Source: Roseateles subflavus (GTDB lineage: Bacteria; Pseudomonadota; Gammaproteobacteria; Burkholderiales; Burkholderiaceae_C). From it: 64,000 nucleotides of DNA. Each line of letters opens with the position of its first letter. Position 1 is the stretch's first letter. Below the pieces are notes generated by a model. The model was not told the DNA's origin. It worked only from the letters and a program-made list of their open reading frames with translations, and made no database searches. Below are positions 27,201 through 35,519 of the stretch, in pieces. The translations under genes and the position numbers were made by a program. The stretch lies in contig NZ_JASVDS010000008.1 of assembly GCF_030285365.1 (NCBI RefSeq), forward strand, positions 1-64,000, in the 5' to 3' direction.

Positions 27201-27296
27201 GTCCACGGCGCTGCGCAGCTGCGTGTGGGCCAACGCATCGCCCTCGAGCAGGAAGGACGAGAACCAGTAGAAGGTGCGTTCGATGGATTCGATCAT
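24294..27296 (-). CDS. DotO/IcmB (TraU)-like type IVB transfer ATPase
   Basis: 1000 residues, a VirB4/DotO-family cytoplasmic ATPase that drives assembly or substrate passage in type IVB systems. The P-loop is GFAPSGYGKSFLLSML, about residue 505, just after the strand GTIGF. YLVVIDVGPSSRL follows as a conserved strand, and FFLRWDEIEEIVPNRY is the Walker B region with Asp-Glu. The N-terminal half is the membrane-associated docking domain typical of the family. Length agrees with Legionella DotO and IncI TraU (about 1010). It is the last large gene of the transfer operon. Confidence 0.88.
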   Translation of the reverse strand: MIESIERTFYWFSSFLLEGDALAHTQLRSAVDDMILVTTSDDLISFIEINGSRKLVGGLELDMQIAAVAAKLAQVMKSGNGAQHSFGISFRSSPDGAERVLRELVAPGVATAERLGVPSDRLDYFEDQVKALMSKCTDEQVYLCALTHREGLSPAEKKRASEWRFEAQGKFIKAAKGVRLNDDHAQNPRVPSPMLFPRHRSMVTNLVSALRGDVDANGAGLQVRELDCGEALNLMRRQIDATPFPTSWRPRFIGDRGTIASTAGTRKGDSANMLPPPLARQLVTEKYRELFVDAEIAKKGQWHFASVVLEMPPESGGEPFSDLASMIGREIPWSVSFEVSPNGTSFRQADQMYGGFVGGFGDTNKKIRAAWLELKRLHKSGDYVCAIRVVFTTWAKTESGCVDNLSMLRSSIESWGSSIVSNETGSPALAALCAAAGFAKRNPAPYIPGPISELATMFPMLRPASVWKTGQLLTHTKEGRPYPVAFGSTLQNFWGTIGFAPSGYGKSFLLSMLNYGILTSAGLDDVPYLVVIDVGPSSRLVMDLVRDMLPDRLKPQIASIRIRNDKRYTVNIFDTQHGCDMPTQVDLDFQVSVVSSLAPTLGEEGDRFCAMVIREAYRRFGRKSPDQRVWQRSFDPALHDRLEQSGYTFSEKTRVWDVVDVLFDMGRIDDSILAQRYAVPRLADLVGAAQSKVLRDQWGAAITKNGELLTDVFIRSITSAQSEYELISGFTKFDIGPARAMSIDLEEVVGSMNSEEGKRRSGIMFMLARRLGAKNFFLRWDEIEEIVPNRYRTYQRERIERISAAIKFLEYDEKHYTSGVTGVDNQINVDLRVGRKYKTVTMMFSQLLADFPRAAVDNCYTYLVLGTGSSASTKELQETFSLSESEIGAIEKECTGPGRVFALFKTTMGTTSQVLHTTAGPFMMWAFSTSTDDALLRKLVTERLGYLEGLRALAKAYPTGSARRAMELYQNKRGNDDSDKRTLPEIFADRLLSDIEAVAA

Positions 27297-27338
27297 TTGG
27301 CGCTTCAGCGGCGTGTAGAGGGCAACTGGACAAGTGGG

Positions 27339-27713
27339 TCAGGCCGTCGGCACTGACTGTTGCCGCTGCGCCGCCTCCGCTTGCTGGGGGCGGATGAGCG
27401 GCGCTTGGAGCGGCAGCTTGCCGCTCATGCGGAGGTCGATCTCTGCTCGGATGCCGGCGTTGACATTCCCATTGACGACGATGCGACGGCACCCATCGTC
27501 TTCAAGAATCGCGGCCTTGAGGGTCTGGGCGATCAGGACCACGCGGTTGATCGGGGGCAAGCCGACCAGGACATCGAGGTCGGTCATCATGGACTTGGGG
27601 TGACCGTCGGCGCCGCGCGACATGGGCGCGCGCAGCATGACCCGGCGCAAAGCATCCAGATCAAATGCAGGCTCTGGCACGAGCTCAGGTGCGGAGTGCT
27701 TAGGAAACACCAT
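27339..27713 (-). CDS. Unknown small protein of the transfer operon
   Basis: 124 residues from ATG 27713, overlapping the previous gene by 14 bases. The central part (LDVLVGLPPINRVVLIAQTL followed by KAAILEDDGCRRIVVNG) looks like an alpha/beta domain. The Gln-rich tail is probably disordered. It sits between IcmJ-like and DotO-like genes but has no counterpart that I recognise. Confidence 0.62.
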   Translation of the reverse strand: MVFPKHSAPELVPEPAFDLDALRRVMLRAPMSRGADGHPKSMMTDLDVLVGLPPINRVVLIAQTLKAAILEDDGCRRIVVNGNVNAGIRAEIDLRMSGKLPLQAPLIRPQQAEAAQRQQSVPTA

Positions 27714-28980
27714 GCTCCTCGAAGATGGGACTGAAGGCTGGATAGGCGATGCCGTTCTCCGAAGCGAACTCGAGCAAGTCGCCCAAGCGCGTCCGCGGCA
27801 CACGCACTCGCACTGATCCGCTGCCGTAGTTCAGCGGCGTGAAGCCGGCCTGCATGGCCTTGTGCGCGAGCGAGAAGCACAGCGAGCGATCCAGTGCGCG
27901 CAGCCAGACGGCCCAGGCCGAAGCCACCTGATGCTTGGCCGCCCGGTTGTAGGTCAGCGTACTCAGCGCATGGACATGCGACTCAGCGACAAGGCCAGCA
28001 GAGATGGACAGGCTGAACGTCGGGTCCTTGAGCATCGGCGGGGGCAACTTCACTGCGTCGGGCAGCGTGCGGCTCGCACGACAGATCAGGGCACTGTTGA
28101 CGTGGATCCGCGCGAATCGGCTGATCCACAGCAGCTCCGGCTGCGAGACCCACTTCCGCAGCCCGGCCCGTTTGCCAGGCTGCGAGCCGAATGCGATCAG
28201 CGTCGCGACGTCAGGATCCGAGCCAGTGAACTCGATGGTCGCCTCGACCATCGACGGGCAGGCTGGATCAAGCAGTCGATCGAGGGACAGATCGGCTGCA
28301 CGCTCTTCAGTCACGCGAGTCCAACCCTCGTCCGGCACGGTGCAATTCATCAGCTTGGCTGCGTAGTCCAACCGGTTGTAGCGCAGCGTGATCGCCACGC
28401 AATCCGCCTCGTAGACCGGTGCCCAGTCCGGGCTGCTATGCCCCTGGAATGCGCCCAGAAGTGCACCACGTACATGCTGGTGCGGCTTGGGGGCCTGCAC
28501 GATCGTGCGACGGATGTCCTCATGGAGGGTGTCCTCTCTGATGTCCGATGCAGGATCCTGCCAACCATAAACAGTGGCCGCCAGTTGCATGGCGTTGCCG
28601 ACAACCTGCGCCAGCCGCAAGCACCCCGTCTCGGCGAACTCGCCGTCGATGCGGATGCCGATGTCGGTGGCGATCGCCCCGAGTGAGGATCGCAAGTAGT
28701 CGTTGCGACGCAAATGGTGCAGTTGCTTCCCGCGGTGCTGATACTCGTCCCAGTCGAGCGTTGTGCACCAGACCGTGCTCGTGGGCAGGTCGTTTACGGA
28801 CGTGAAGTAGCGCGGCGTCCCCTCGGCCTCGCAGGCCCAACCCGACGACATGTCCCGCGGATTGTCGAAGATCGCTACACCGAAGCGCTGAAGCTTGCGG
28901 CCAAAGGGCGGCAGCTCTTCGAGAGGCGGCTCAGCATCATGCCCCGCACCCTGCTGTCGTGTACGCTGGCCGAGGGCCAT
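27700..28980 (-). CDS. Unknown protein of the transfer operon
   Basis: 426 residues from ATG 28980, which overlaps the IcmJ-like stop as TGATG, so translation is coupled. The frame open to 29070 is not used. It is soluble and lacks a signal peptide; features include FDNPRDMSSGWACEAEGTPR near the start and repeated Trp/Tyr in the first 150 residues. The C-terminal end reads LGDLLEFASENGIAYP. Its fixed place between IcmJ-like and DotO-like genes suggests a coupling-complex role. Confidence 0.68.
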   Translation of the reverse strand: MALGQRTRQQGAGHDAEPPLEELPPFGRKLQRFGVAIFDNPRDMSSGWACEAEGTPRYFTSVNDLPTSTVWCTTLDWDEYQHRGKQLHHLRRNDYLRSSLGAIATDIGIRIDGEFAETGCLRLAQVVGNAMQLAATVYGWQDPASDIREDTLHEDIRRTIVQAPKPHQHVRGALLGAFQGHSSPDWAPVYEADCVAITLRYNRLDYAAKLMNCTVPDEGWTRVTEERAADLSLDRLLDPACPSMVEATIEFTGSDPDVATLIAFGSQPGKRAGLRKWVSQPELLWISRFARIHVNSALICRASRTLPDAVKLPPPMLKDPTFSLSISAGLVAESHVHALSTLTYNRAAKHQVASAWAVWLRALDRSLCFSLAHKAMQAGFTPLNYGSGSVRVRVPRTRLGDLLEFASENGIAYPAFSPIFEEHGVS

Positions 28981-29699
28981 CAGGCGGCCTCCTCGACGAG
29001 CAGACCCGCCGACGGACTGCTGGGTGCTGCTGCGGCGCTGGACATGGTCGAGCGCGCAACGTTGGCCCACTTGGACAGCGGCAGCGTCGGGTTGTCAGCG
29101 AGCATCTCACGGCCAAGTTCCTTGAGTTCTTCAGGGTGCAGCAGGAGCCTCTCATCGACGATCACGTCCGCCCGGGCAGCAAACTGGCCCGCCGACATGC
29201 TGGCCATCGCGCCGGCCCAGCTGCTAGGGGACTTGCTGCCGAAAAGCATCTCCGTCACTTCGCCCCGGGCGGCCAGACGATCAGCCAAGCGGCGAGCCAA
29301 GTCGGCCTCTTGCGCATCGAGCAGCGCAACACCGATGGCTCGCTGAAGGAGGTTAAGGTCCGCGGGCGAGATCTCAGGGATCGTTGCGATCATCGTGCGG
29401 CGCGGCTGCGTCGGACCCTTGGAGTAGCGGAAGTCGGCCTCGCCAATATGCTGGTAGTTGTGGCAGATGTGGCAGGCGGCAACGAGGTTCTCGTCGGCCT
29501 GGTTGCGGTGGTTGTCATCCAGATGATGGACATCCAGATGGGAGGTGTTCTTGCTCGAATAGCCGCACCCACTGCAGGTGAATCGATGACGCTGCAGTGC
29601 ATTGGCCCGCTTGGCCTTGAACGCCTGGTCATGCAGCGTGGCCTCGGCATCGTTCTGCCGGAACACGCGGCGCTTCACTGAGAGAAGCAGCTTGAGCAT
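28980..29699 (-). CDS. IcmJ/DotN-like zinc protein of the type IV coupling complex
   Basis: 239 residues. It begins MLKLLLSVKRRVF and carries an HNH-like zinc site: FTCSGCGY (first CxxC), HLDVHHLDDNHRNQADENLV, then CHICHNY (second CxxC). This is the layout of IcmJ/DotN (HNH-fold, IncI TraT position), which is part of the Dot/Icm coupling complex. The catalytic-type HH pair is kept, so true HNH nuclease activity cannot be excluded. The C-terminal half is helical and specific to this protein. It lies two genes before DotO, close to the icmJ-icmB order in Legionella. Confidence 0.7.
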   Translation of the reverse strand: MLKLLLSVKRRVFRQNDAEATLHDQAFKAKRANALQRHRFTCSGCGYSSKNTSHLDVHHLDDNHRNQADENLVAACHICHNYQHIGEADFRYSKGPTQPRRTMIATIPEISPADLNLLQRAIGVALLDAQEADLARRLADRLAARGEVTEMLFGSKSPSSWAGAMASMSAGQFAARADVIVDERLLLHPEELKELGREMLADNPTLPLSKWANVARSTMSSAAAAPSSPSAGLLVEEAA

Positions 29700-29743
29700 G
29701 GAAGTGGATATACCCCGGATCGTAGATTGCTGGTTCGCGATGT

Positions 29744-29767
29744 CACGGGGCGCATTGGCGCCCCGTG
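29744..29767. repeat. Perfect 10-bp hairpin between transfer genes
   Basis: CACGGGGCGC and GCGCCCCGTG are separated by ATTG. No U-tract follows on either strand, so it is unlikely to be an intrinsic terminator; it may stabilise or punctuate the transfer mRNA between the DotP-like and IcmJ-like genes. Confidence 0.6.
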
Positions 29768-29788
29768 CTTCGCGAGGTCAGCTGAGGG

Positions 29789-30187
29789 TCATTGCGTGCG
29801 GCCCATGTCGGCAGCAGAGCCGCCAGCGGTGATCAACGTCAGCACACCGAAGTAGGTGATGGCCAAGCAGATCGTGCCGCCCAGGATGGGATAGATGATC
29901 TGAGTCATCTTGACGTCGTCGCCACGCTCGCCACCCTTGTCCCACATCTTCTTGCCACCGTAGCCGATCGCGACCAGGCCGACGACGCCGAACAACGCGA
30001 CCACCGCGACCTTTGCCGCGTTGAACAGAGCGGTGAAGTTGGTGATCAGGTCGAGCAGGCCTCCGGCGTGGGCCCGCGCACTCATCATCAGGATGAATGC
30101 GCCGAGCGCCTCGCGCTTGACGGCCAGGATGCACTTGGCCTTGCTGATGGTCTCGCGGGCACGGCCCGCGAAGGTCTTGAAGTTCAT
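29789..30187 (-). CDS. DotP/IcmD (TraR)-like inner membrane protein
   Basis: 132 residues from ATG 30187 (GAGGTATC upstream). After a basic start (RARETISKAKCILAVKRE) there are three hydrophobic segments: about 29-45, 55-82 (AKVAVVALFGVVGLVAIGYG) and 98-122 (ILGGTICLAITYFGVLTLIT). This is the shape of the short IcmD/TraR pilin-like membrane proteins of type IVB systems. The first segment ends in ARAHAGG and could be a signal peptide. Confidence 0.62.
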   Translation of the reverse strand: MNFKTFAGRARETISKAKCILAVKREALGAFILMMSARAHAGGLLDLITNFTALFNAAKVAVVALFGVVGLVAIGYGGKKMWDKGGERGDDVKMTQIIYPILGGTICLAITYFGVLTLITAGGSAADMGRTQ

Positions 30188-30268
30188 GGTGATACCTCGC
30201 AGAAATTTCCGACGGTTGACGATGTGGACAGCCCGCCGTCGGCACCGCGCTGTCTTTTGGAGAAACTG

Positions 30269-30781
30269 CTAAACGAAGCGGCCCATGTTCACGGCGATTC
30301 CGCCGAAGACGATGTGCCAGAGGCCGGACCAGAAGTCGTCGCCTCGTGTCTGCGACTTGCCGCTCCCCGCGGCATGCCACTTATAGAGCCCGCGAAAGAT
30401 GGCACACGCACCCATGACGCCAACCCAGAGAAAGCAGACGTTGAGCACCAGGCCCCAGATCCCACCTCCCGAGTTGGCCGGCGCGTAGTAGGCGAGCGTG
30501 GTGCGCGCGTCCGAACCGACACCCGCGAGAAGATCGGAAGCCGCCATGTCCACGGAGCGCATGAATGACAGCAGCATCGCTCCGATGAAGGTCTTCGTCA
30601 GCACGAACCCGATGGGAACACTCTCGTGTTGCGAGTTGGGCCCGCCCGCGTCGACAAGCAGCTTGCCCGCCTGGCCGATCAGGATCAGACCCGTAACAAC
30701 GCCCAACGCCGAGAGCATGGGCCAGAAGGCCCGGGTGACCGCGACCATGGCATTCAGCATGCCGGTGATATCGAGATTCAT
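30269..30781 (-). CDS. DotE/IcmC (TraQ)-like inner membrane protein
   Basis: 170 residues from ATG 30781; ATG 30832 is the alternative. At least three membrane segments are visible: FWPMLSALGVVTGLILIGQA, PIGFVLTKTFIGAMLLSFM and GLVLNVCFLWVGVMGACAIF. IcmC/DotE and IcmD/DotP form a family of small, related membrane proteins, and finding two adjacent ones agrees with the IncI traQ-traR order. It probably sits in the inner-membrane part of the mating pore. Confidence 0.6.
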   Translation of the reverse strand: MNLDITGMLNAMVAVTRAFWPMLSALGVVTGLILIGQAGKLLVDAGGPNSQHESVPIGFVLTKTFIGAMLLSFMRSVDMAASDLLAGVGSDARTTLAYYAPANSGGGIWGLVLNVCFLWVGVMGACAIFRGLYKWHAAGSGKSQTRGDDFWSGLWHIVFGGIAVNMGRFV

Positions 30782-30833
30782 TGGGGAATCCGTTCCAGGT
30801 CCTGAGACCGCTTGCTGTCGAATGCCATTCAAG

Positions 30834-31820
30834 TCAACGCACGACGCCCTTCGTGGTCAGGACCTTGTCGCGCTGCACCTCAACCACCTGGGCGCCGGAA
30901 GAACCCAGGTAGTCGCCCCGGGCGACGACACGGACCATCTGGCCGTCGAAGACCCAAGCGCGTGCGTCGGCCCCTTGCACCGGATAGACGGCCTGCAGCC
31001 TGTAGTTGGCAAGTTCTTTGCTCTCGATGAGCTCTTCCTTGCCCTCCCTGGCGGCGGCGAGGGTGTCGCCGTCCTTGGAGTCCTTCGACTTTGCAGACGC
31101 ATGGCGTCCCGTCGCATGTTCCTTGGCCAGCTTCGTCGCAGGTTTGCCTCCCGCCGCGGTCGAGGTGTCCTTGGCCTTTCCGGCCGCCTTCTTGCGGGCC
31201 ATCTCATCCACCCGGCTCTCCACCTTGTCCATGCGCTGCTCGAGGCTCGAAACACGGCTATCGCTGGCCGGCGCAGTAGCGGCATTGGGTTGCGGCTGAG
31301 CGGGTTGCTGCGACGAAGCGGCCTGGGCAACCACAGTGGTGGCAGAGGTTGCGGGCGAAGACGAGCTGGCGCTGGGCGCCGGATCGGAAGCAGATGACGC
31401 CATCGGGAAAGCACCCGTCGGGGCGGAGACGGCGCCGCTCAACACGCCAGCCGCGCCGCCTGCCTGTTGCTGAGCACCCGCGAGCAACGCGTCGCCGCCG
31501 TTCTGGCCAGTCGTGGCAGCAGCATGAGGCTCAGGCGACGCATCAACAACTTCCACCTGCGTATGGCCGCTCGACACCACCTTCATCAGCGTCATGCCAA
31601 CGAAGCCGAGCACCACGACGCCCAGGCCCAACACGGCAACCCGGGCGCCCTTTCCGCGCTTCTTCGGGACCGGGGCTGGGGCCGGGGCCTCCACCTCCTC
31701 ATGTTCGAGAACTTCGCCGTCGTGCAACGAGTGTTGCCCGTCCATTGCGTCTTCGCCCGTGTGCAGGTTCAGATCGTGAGGCACGTCCGTGGCCTCCGTG
31801 TCGTTCCAGTGGTCAGCCAT
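30834..31820 (-). CDS. DotF/IcmG (TraP)-like bitopic protein
   Basis: 328 residues from ATG 31820; the frame to 31940 overlaps dotG. Layout: acidic cytoplasmic region 1-60, a basic patch and one membrane helix (VAVLGLGVVVLGFVGMTLMK, about 66-85), a low-complexity Ala/Ser/Pro periplasmic linker, then a coiled coil (SRVSSLEQRMDKVESRVDEM) and a small C-terminal domain. The DotF/IcmG family has exactly this form, a single helix and a coiled coil, and it follows DotG in the operon as in Dot/Icm loci. Sequence conservation is low, so position carries weight. Confidence 0.6.
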   Translation of the reverse strand: MADHWNDTEATDVPHDLNLHTGEDAMDGQHSLHDGEVLEHEEVEAPAPAPVPKKRGKGARVAVLGLGVVVLGFVGMTLMKVVSSGHTQVEVVDASPEPHAAATTGQNGGDALLAGAQQQAGGAAGVLSGAVSAPTGAFPMASSASDPAPSASSSSPATSATTVVAQAASSQQPAQPQPNAATAPASDSRVSSLEQRMDKVESRVDEMARKKAAGKAKDTSTAAGGKPATKLAKEHATGRHASAKSKDSKDGDTLAAAREGKEELIESKELANYRLQAVYPVQGADARAWVFDGQMVRVVARGDYLGSSGAQVVEVQRDKVLTTKGVVR

Positions 31821-31821
31821 T

Positions 31822-33231
31822 TCAGTTGATCCTTCCAGGGACTTGTCCGTTGAAGCCCGGGACCGAGTAGCCCTGATTGGTCGCCGGCGTTTGATTGACT
31901 TGGTAGGGGTTCGCGGCGCCCTGACGGCCACCTGCCCCAAGCTGGACGCCTTGCACAGCCGCGATGCCGGAGTTCGGCTTTGTCACCCCGGTGCTTGCGG
32001 TCGTGCCCTGATCGCCCAGATGCAGGGGCTGACGGAACATGATCCCGATCGACGAATTCGCCGGCAGCGTGGCTCGGATGGGCATCTGCGCTTCCTTGTC
32101 TACGGCGCGCTGAGCGATGCCCATCGCCGAGGCGATGCCGGCATTGATCGCCTGCTGTTTCGTCGCGGGCGGCTGGGACACGCTCACGCCACCCGCCGTC
32201 ATCACGACCTCGCTACCTGTCTGCGCTCGTGCCGTGGCATAGCCGCCAACGGCGGCCATCAGGACCGGCATGACGTAGCGCTGCAGATAGCGCCGATCCA
32301 GATCGGCCGTCACGGCATTGGTGGCCTCACTTTCATCGAGCGCCACTGCATCGATCTTGTAGGTCTTGCCGTTCCAACGCATCGCCGTGTAGGCGACCTG
32401 CAGGCCCTCGTCGATCATCGTGCTGTTGCCGATGAGATAGGCACCGGCCAGACGGCCGGACGTGATCCGTGCCGACGCCCAGCTCGTCTTGTAGGTGTCC
32501 ATCGGACTGGCCGTTACACCGGCGAAGATCTCCAGCGCATCCACCAGGATCGGACCGGCATCTGCGCCTTGTGGGACCTGGGCGTCCCCCGGATTGCCCG
32601 ACTGGCCCTGCTGCGCGCCGGTACGAGCCCCATTCAGCGCTGAGTCCGCCGCCTTGAACTCCACATGCGTTGGCGCTTCGCCGGAGATGGCCATCGTCTT
32701 GAGCATGCCGGCCAGCTGCATTTCCAGGCCTTTGCGGCGCATGTCATCGCGACGACGCTCTTGCTCGGTGACCTGAATCGGCTGAGTGTTGGCCTGCGCA
32801 TTCGGCACATACTGGCTGCCGCCGGGCTGTCCGTACTGATTGCCACCCTGGATCTCGCGACCCTGGGCGTCCAGCTTGATGGGCGTGCCGGTCTGATCGG
32901 CAGGCACATAGGACTGCCCCCTCTTCCGTGCAGCTTCAGCTTCCTCCAGCTGCACCCGCTGCACCATGTCGCGAGCAGCGGGACTCAGGCCTTGCTGGTT
33001 CGTCTGTCCAGTCGACGGGACTGTCGTCCTCAAGGCATTCACGTCGGAGTTGCCTTTGCCGTCAGCCGATCCGCTCGAACGTGACAGGAACATCAAAACG
33101 ACCGCGGACACCGCCAACGCAAGGACGCCGCCGATGATGAGCAGATTGCGCTTCAGACCCTTGTCCAGGGTCTTGCCCTGAGGTTGCGGAGGCATGAGAT
33201 CGTCGCCACCAGGTTCAACTTGCTCGCTCAC
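31822..33231 (-). CDS. DotG/IcmE (TraO)-like core channel protein
   Basis: 469 residues. One membrane helix lies at about 28-49 (NLLIIGGVLALAVSAVVLMF). A Gln-rich periplasmic linker with coiled-coil features spans about 90-180. The C-terminal VirB10-like domain includes DTYKTSWASARITSGRLAGA followed by YLIGNSTMIDEGLQ, then IDAVALDESE, characteristic of the DotG/IcmE/TraO C-terminus. DotG spans both membranes and forms the channel with DotH. Legionella DotG is over 1000 residues because of pentapeptide-like repeats; this short form matches IncI TraO. Confidence 0.88.
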   Translation of the reverse strand: MSEQVEPGGDDLMPPQPQGKTLDKGLKRNLLIIGGVLALAVSAVVLMFLSRSSGSADGKGNSDVNALRTTVPSTGQTNQQGLSPAARDMVQRVQLEEAEAARKRGQSYVPADQTGTPIKLDAQGREIQGGNQYGQPGGSQYVPNAQANTQPIQVTEQERRRDDMRRKGLEMQLAGMLKTMAISGEAPTHVEFKAADSALNGARTGAQQGQSGNPGDAQVPQGADAGPILVDALEIFAGVTASPMDTYKTSWASARITSGRLAGAYLIGNSTMIDEGLQVAYTAMRWNGKTYKIDAVALDESEATNAVTADLDRRYLQRYVMPVLMAAVGGYATARAQTGSEVVMTAGGVSVSQPPATKQQAINAGIASAMGIAQRAVDKEAQMPIRATLPANSSIGIMFRQPLHLGDQGTTASTGVTKPNSGIAAVQGVQLGAGGRQGAANPYQVNQTPATNQGYSVPGFNGQVPGRIN

Positions 33232-34307
33232 TTGTTGCCTCCGTTCAATGCCGAGCCGGCCACGACATTCATGGGGTTGGGGTTGCCGCTAGGTACGCCG
33301 GCAGCTGGCGACGCCACCTTGAAGCCCGAGACATTCAATTGCACGTAGCGACCGTTCAAGGTGCCCAGCACGGACGGCGACAGCGGGACTTCGTAGACCG
33401 TGACGCCGTCCAAAGAGAAGAAGCGAACTGCCGAGGTCAGCAGGGCCTCCGTGCGGATCACCATGCGCGAACCGGAGGTCTGCCATGCCAGAGCGCCGGG
33501 CACACCTGACACGACCAGCGGTACAGCCCCTTGCGGCGGGGTGCGGAGCAGGTAGTCGAAGAGGTCAGCCGAGCCGAGCTGAGGAACGCTGCCCTGGGAG
33601 ATCACATTGCTCGGCACGGCCCCGAAGTACCGCGGCACGATCATCTGCGACGAGTAGTCGGTGACGGCCTGACCCGTCAGCATCGAGAAGCTGATCGAGG
33701 TGGGCAAGCCCTCCAGCTTGACCGATACATTGCCCAAGCCGCCCTCACGAAGCAGACCCACCGAGAGCTGATGGCCCGAGAACTTGGTGACCGAGAAGTC
33801 CTTGGAGTAGTTGTCTGCATACTCGATGGGCCAGGGCTTGCCCGTCGCATCGAGGAAGGACACCACGCATCCCTGGGACATCGAGACCCGCACGAAGGGC
33901 GGAGAGGCTTCGGCACGCGGCGACAGGTCCAGTTGGAAGACCGACATGGTCGGCTTCGGGGGCGGGTTGCCGCTCACGTTCATGCTGAGCGCCGCCGCGC
34001 GCCGATCGAGTTCCTTGCGCAGCTTGACGATCTGCTCCGGTGTGAGCGGTGCGGACTGGTCCAGCGCTTCTTCGATCAGCGCATCGTCCTTGGACTTGTC
34101 GTCTGCCTTGACCTTGATCGGCTGGCTGCCCTGCTTGGCATTGGGCACCTGGCCGGTGGAGTCCTGCTGGGCCGACTGACTGCCCCGGCCATTGGCTCCG
34201 AAGCCACCCACGGGGTCCGCCGCAACCAGCGCGGGAATCGCCAGCAGGAACCCAACGCACAGGGCGCGATTGAGACGCGCACTCGAGGTCATGTTGATCC
34301 GGTTCAT
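33228..34307 (-). CDS. DotH/IcmK (TraN)-like outer-membrane core protein
   Basis: 359 residues from ATG 34307 with GAGGGCC upstream. A Sec signal peptide (RLNRALCVGFLLAIPALVAA) is followed by a Gln/Ser-rich linker. The DotH core shows EQIVKLRKELDRR and then SPPFVRVSMSQGCVVSFLDA, the conserved segment of DotH/IcmK/TraN proteins. Together with DotG and a lipoprotein it forms the outer-membrane ring of type IVB systems. The gene overlaps dotG by four bases. The usual lipoprotein partners DotC and DotD are not in the window. Confidence 0.88.
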   Translation of the reverse strand: MNRINMTSSARLNRALCVGFLLAIPALVAADPVGGFGANGRGSQSAQQDSTGQVPNAKQGSQPIKVKADDKSKDDALIEEALDQSAPLTPEQIVKLRKELDRRAAALSMNVSGNPPPKPTMSVFQLDLSPRAEASPPFVRVSMSQGCVVSFLDATGKPWPIEYADNYSKDFSVTKFSGHQLSVGLLREGGLGNVSVKLEGLPTSISFSMLTGQAVTDYSSQMIVPRYFGAVPSNVISQGSVPQLGSADLFDYLLRTPPQGAVPLVVSGVPGALAWQTSGSRMVIRTEALLTSAVRFFSLDGVTVYEVPLSPSVLGTLNGRYVQLNVSGFKVASPAAGVPSGNPNPMNVVAGSALNGGNK

Positions 34308-34317
34308 CGCGTGGCCC

Positions 34318-34572
34318 TCAATCGAACGGGCGGCCGGTGATGAGGCTGATCGCGATGCGCATCGTGAACTTGCCGAAGAGGTACTGCCGAGCACCGGGCG
34401 TCGGCGCGGTATTCATGAGCTCGACGAGGTCCGTGCGCGAACAGATGTCGGGATCCACATCGTCGAGGAAGACGTACCAGTCAGGGTGGGTTGTGCGCAA
34501 CGACGCGAGTTCGGCCTGGCACAGGTCCAGCACTTGCCGCTCGACGGCAGCGTTGTCAGTTGAGGTTTCCAT
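34318..34572 (-). CDS. Unknown small protein between DotI and DotH
   Basis: 84 residues from ATG 34572, which has GGAG at good spacing; ATG 34608, overlapping the DotI stop, is an alternative. It is acidic and helical (RQVLDLCQAELASLRTTHPD, then WYVFLDDVDPDICSRTDLV). No membrane segment. It may be a cytoplasmic accessory or chaperone-like factor of the transfer system; no family recognised. Confidence 0.62.
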   Translation of the reverse strand: METSTDNAAVERQVLDLCQAELASLRTTHPDWYVFLDDVDPDICSRTDLVELMNTAPTPGARQYLFGKFTMRIAISLITGRPFD

Positions 34573-34604
34573 CGGATCTCCAGGTTCGGGTCTGGCTTGT
34601 CGCG

Positions 34605-35213
34605 TCATCCACCCACGACAGGGCGGAGTTCGATGCTGTTGATGAGCGCCCCCTTCGTCGAGGCGGTCAAGGGCACCCGCTTCAACGTCGTCGTGACGTT
34701 GAGACGGGTCGGTGTGAACTTGGTCTGCGTGCCCTCGAGGCCAAGAGCAATCTCAGCCTGGAGTTCCCAAGTGAAGACACCGCCGACGATGCGCTGTCGA
34801 ACCACCACCGGCGGACCGGGCATCGTGTTCGTCATCACCATGCGGTTCTTCTTCATCTCTTCGATCTTGGGATCCATCGCCTCGACGAAGTGGCTGTCGT
34901 CCGTGTAGCAAGCCTTGGCTTCATTCATCGTCTGGCGATAGTTGACGAAGTCGTGCGAGAAGCTGCGGCGCAGGCACTCCTCAACAAGGGCACGGACCCG
35001 CGCCTCGTTCAGGTAGGGCTTGTCAAGAGGCACAGCCGGGATGACCACGCCCGAGTTGGTCGCCGCAATGACGGCCAGGCTGGCCCTGGCAGCGGCATAG
35101 ATGCCGACCACTGCGGCAATCGTCGAGATCGAGGCAGCAATCCCCAGCGTCGTGCATAGCCTGACGAGGCTGGAGGCGTTCTCGGTTGCGGTCGGTGGGG
35201 TGGCGGTGGTCAC
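34605..35213 (-). CDS. DotI/IcmL (TraM)-like inner membrane protein
   Basis: 202 residues from a GTG with AGGTAG upstream. One membrane helix at about 17-37, then a VirB8-like periplasmic domain: VPLDKPYLNEARVRALVEEC, YTDDSHFVEAMDP and VGGVFTWELQAEIALGLEGT match DotI/IcmL/TraM landmarks. DotI forms the inner-membrane ring with DotJ. The order DotI, DotH, DotG is that of IncI traM-traN-traO and Legionella icmL-icmK-icmE. Confidence 0.88.
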   Translation of the reverse strand: MTTATPPTATENASSLVRLCTTLGIAASISTIAAVVGIYAAARASLAVIAATNSGVVIPAVPLDKPYLNEARVRALVEECLRRSFSHDFVNYRQTMNEAKACYTDDSHFVEAMDPKIEEMKKNRMVMTNTMPGPPVVVRQRIVGGVFTWELQAEIALGLEGTQTKFTPTRLNVTTTLKRVPLTASTKGALINSIELRPVVGG

Positions 35214-35240
35214 TGGGCTACTACCTGATCTGGATGGAGT

Positions 35241-35519
35241 TCAACGCTGGTCGAGCGCCTGCCGGATTGCTGCTTGGGAACCAGGCGCCTCGAGCACCTT
35301 GTCACGCTCGGCACCGGTCAATTGCTCGGCCAAGAAGACGTCGCCGTTGTCCGTCTGGACATGGATCTCCGGCTTCTTGGTCACCACGACGGCCGCCTCA
35401 ATCGCCGCGGCAATGGCCGCCACGAGCAGAGCGAATGCGAAGTACCAGCTGACGCGCAACGCGACCCGGCTGACGACCGGCGCTGCATCGCGGATCTCGT
35501 TTCGGGTTTGAGGCGTCAT
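35241..35519 (-). CDS. Small bitopic membrane protein of the transfer operon
   Basis: 92 residues from ATG 35519, overlapping the upstream stop by ATGA. One membrane helix (SWYFAFALLVAAIAAAIEAA) is followed by a short periplasmic domain (KKPEIHVQTDNGDVFLAEQL). The orientation and size are those of DotJ/IcmM, a short DotI paralogue; the match is weak. Confidence 0.6.
   Translation of the reverse strand: MTPQTRNEIRDAAPVVSRVALRVSWYFAFALLVAAIAAAIEAAVVVTKKPEIHVQTDNGDVFLAEQLTGAERDKVLEAPGSQAAIRQALDQR

Noticed and set aside
28980-29699. HNH homing endonuclease as the first reading of this gene
   Set aside because: Its position two genes before DotO and its start MLKLLLSVKRR fit an IcmJ/DotN-like coupling-complex protein better, although nuclease activity is not excluded.
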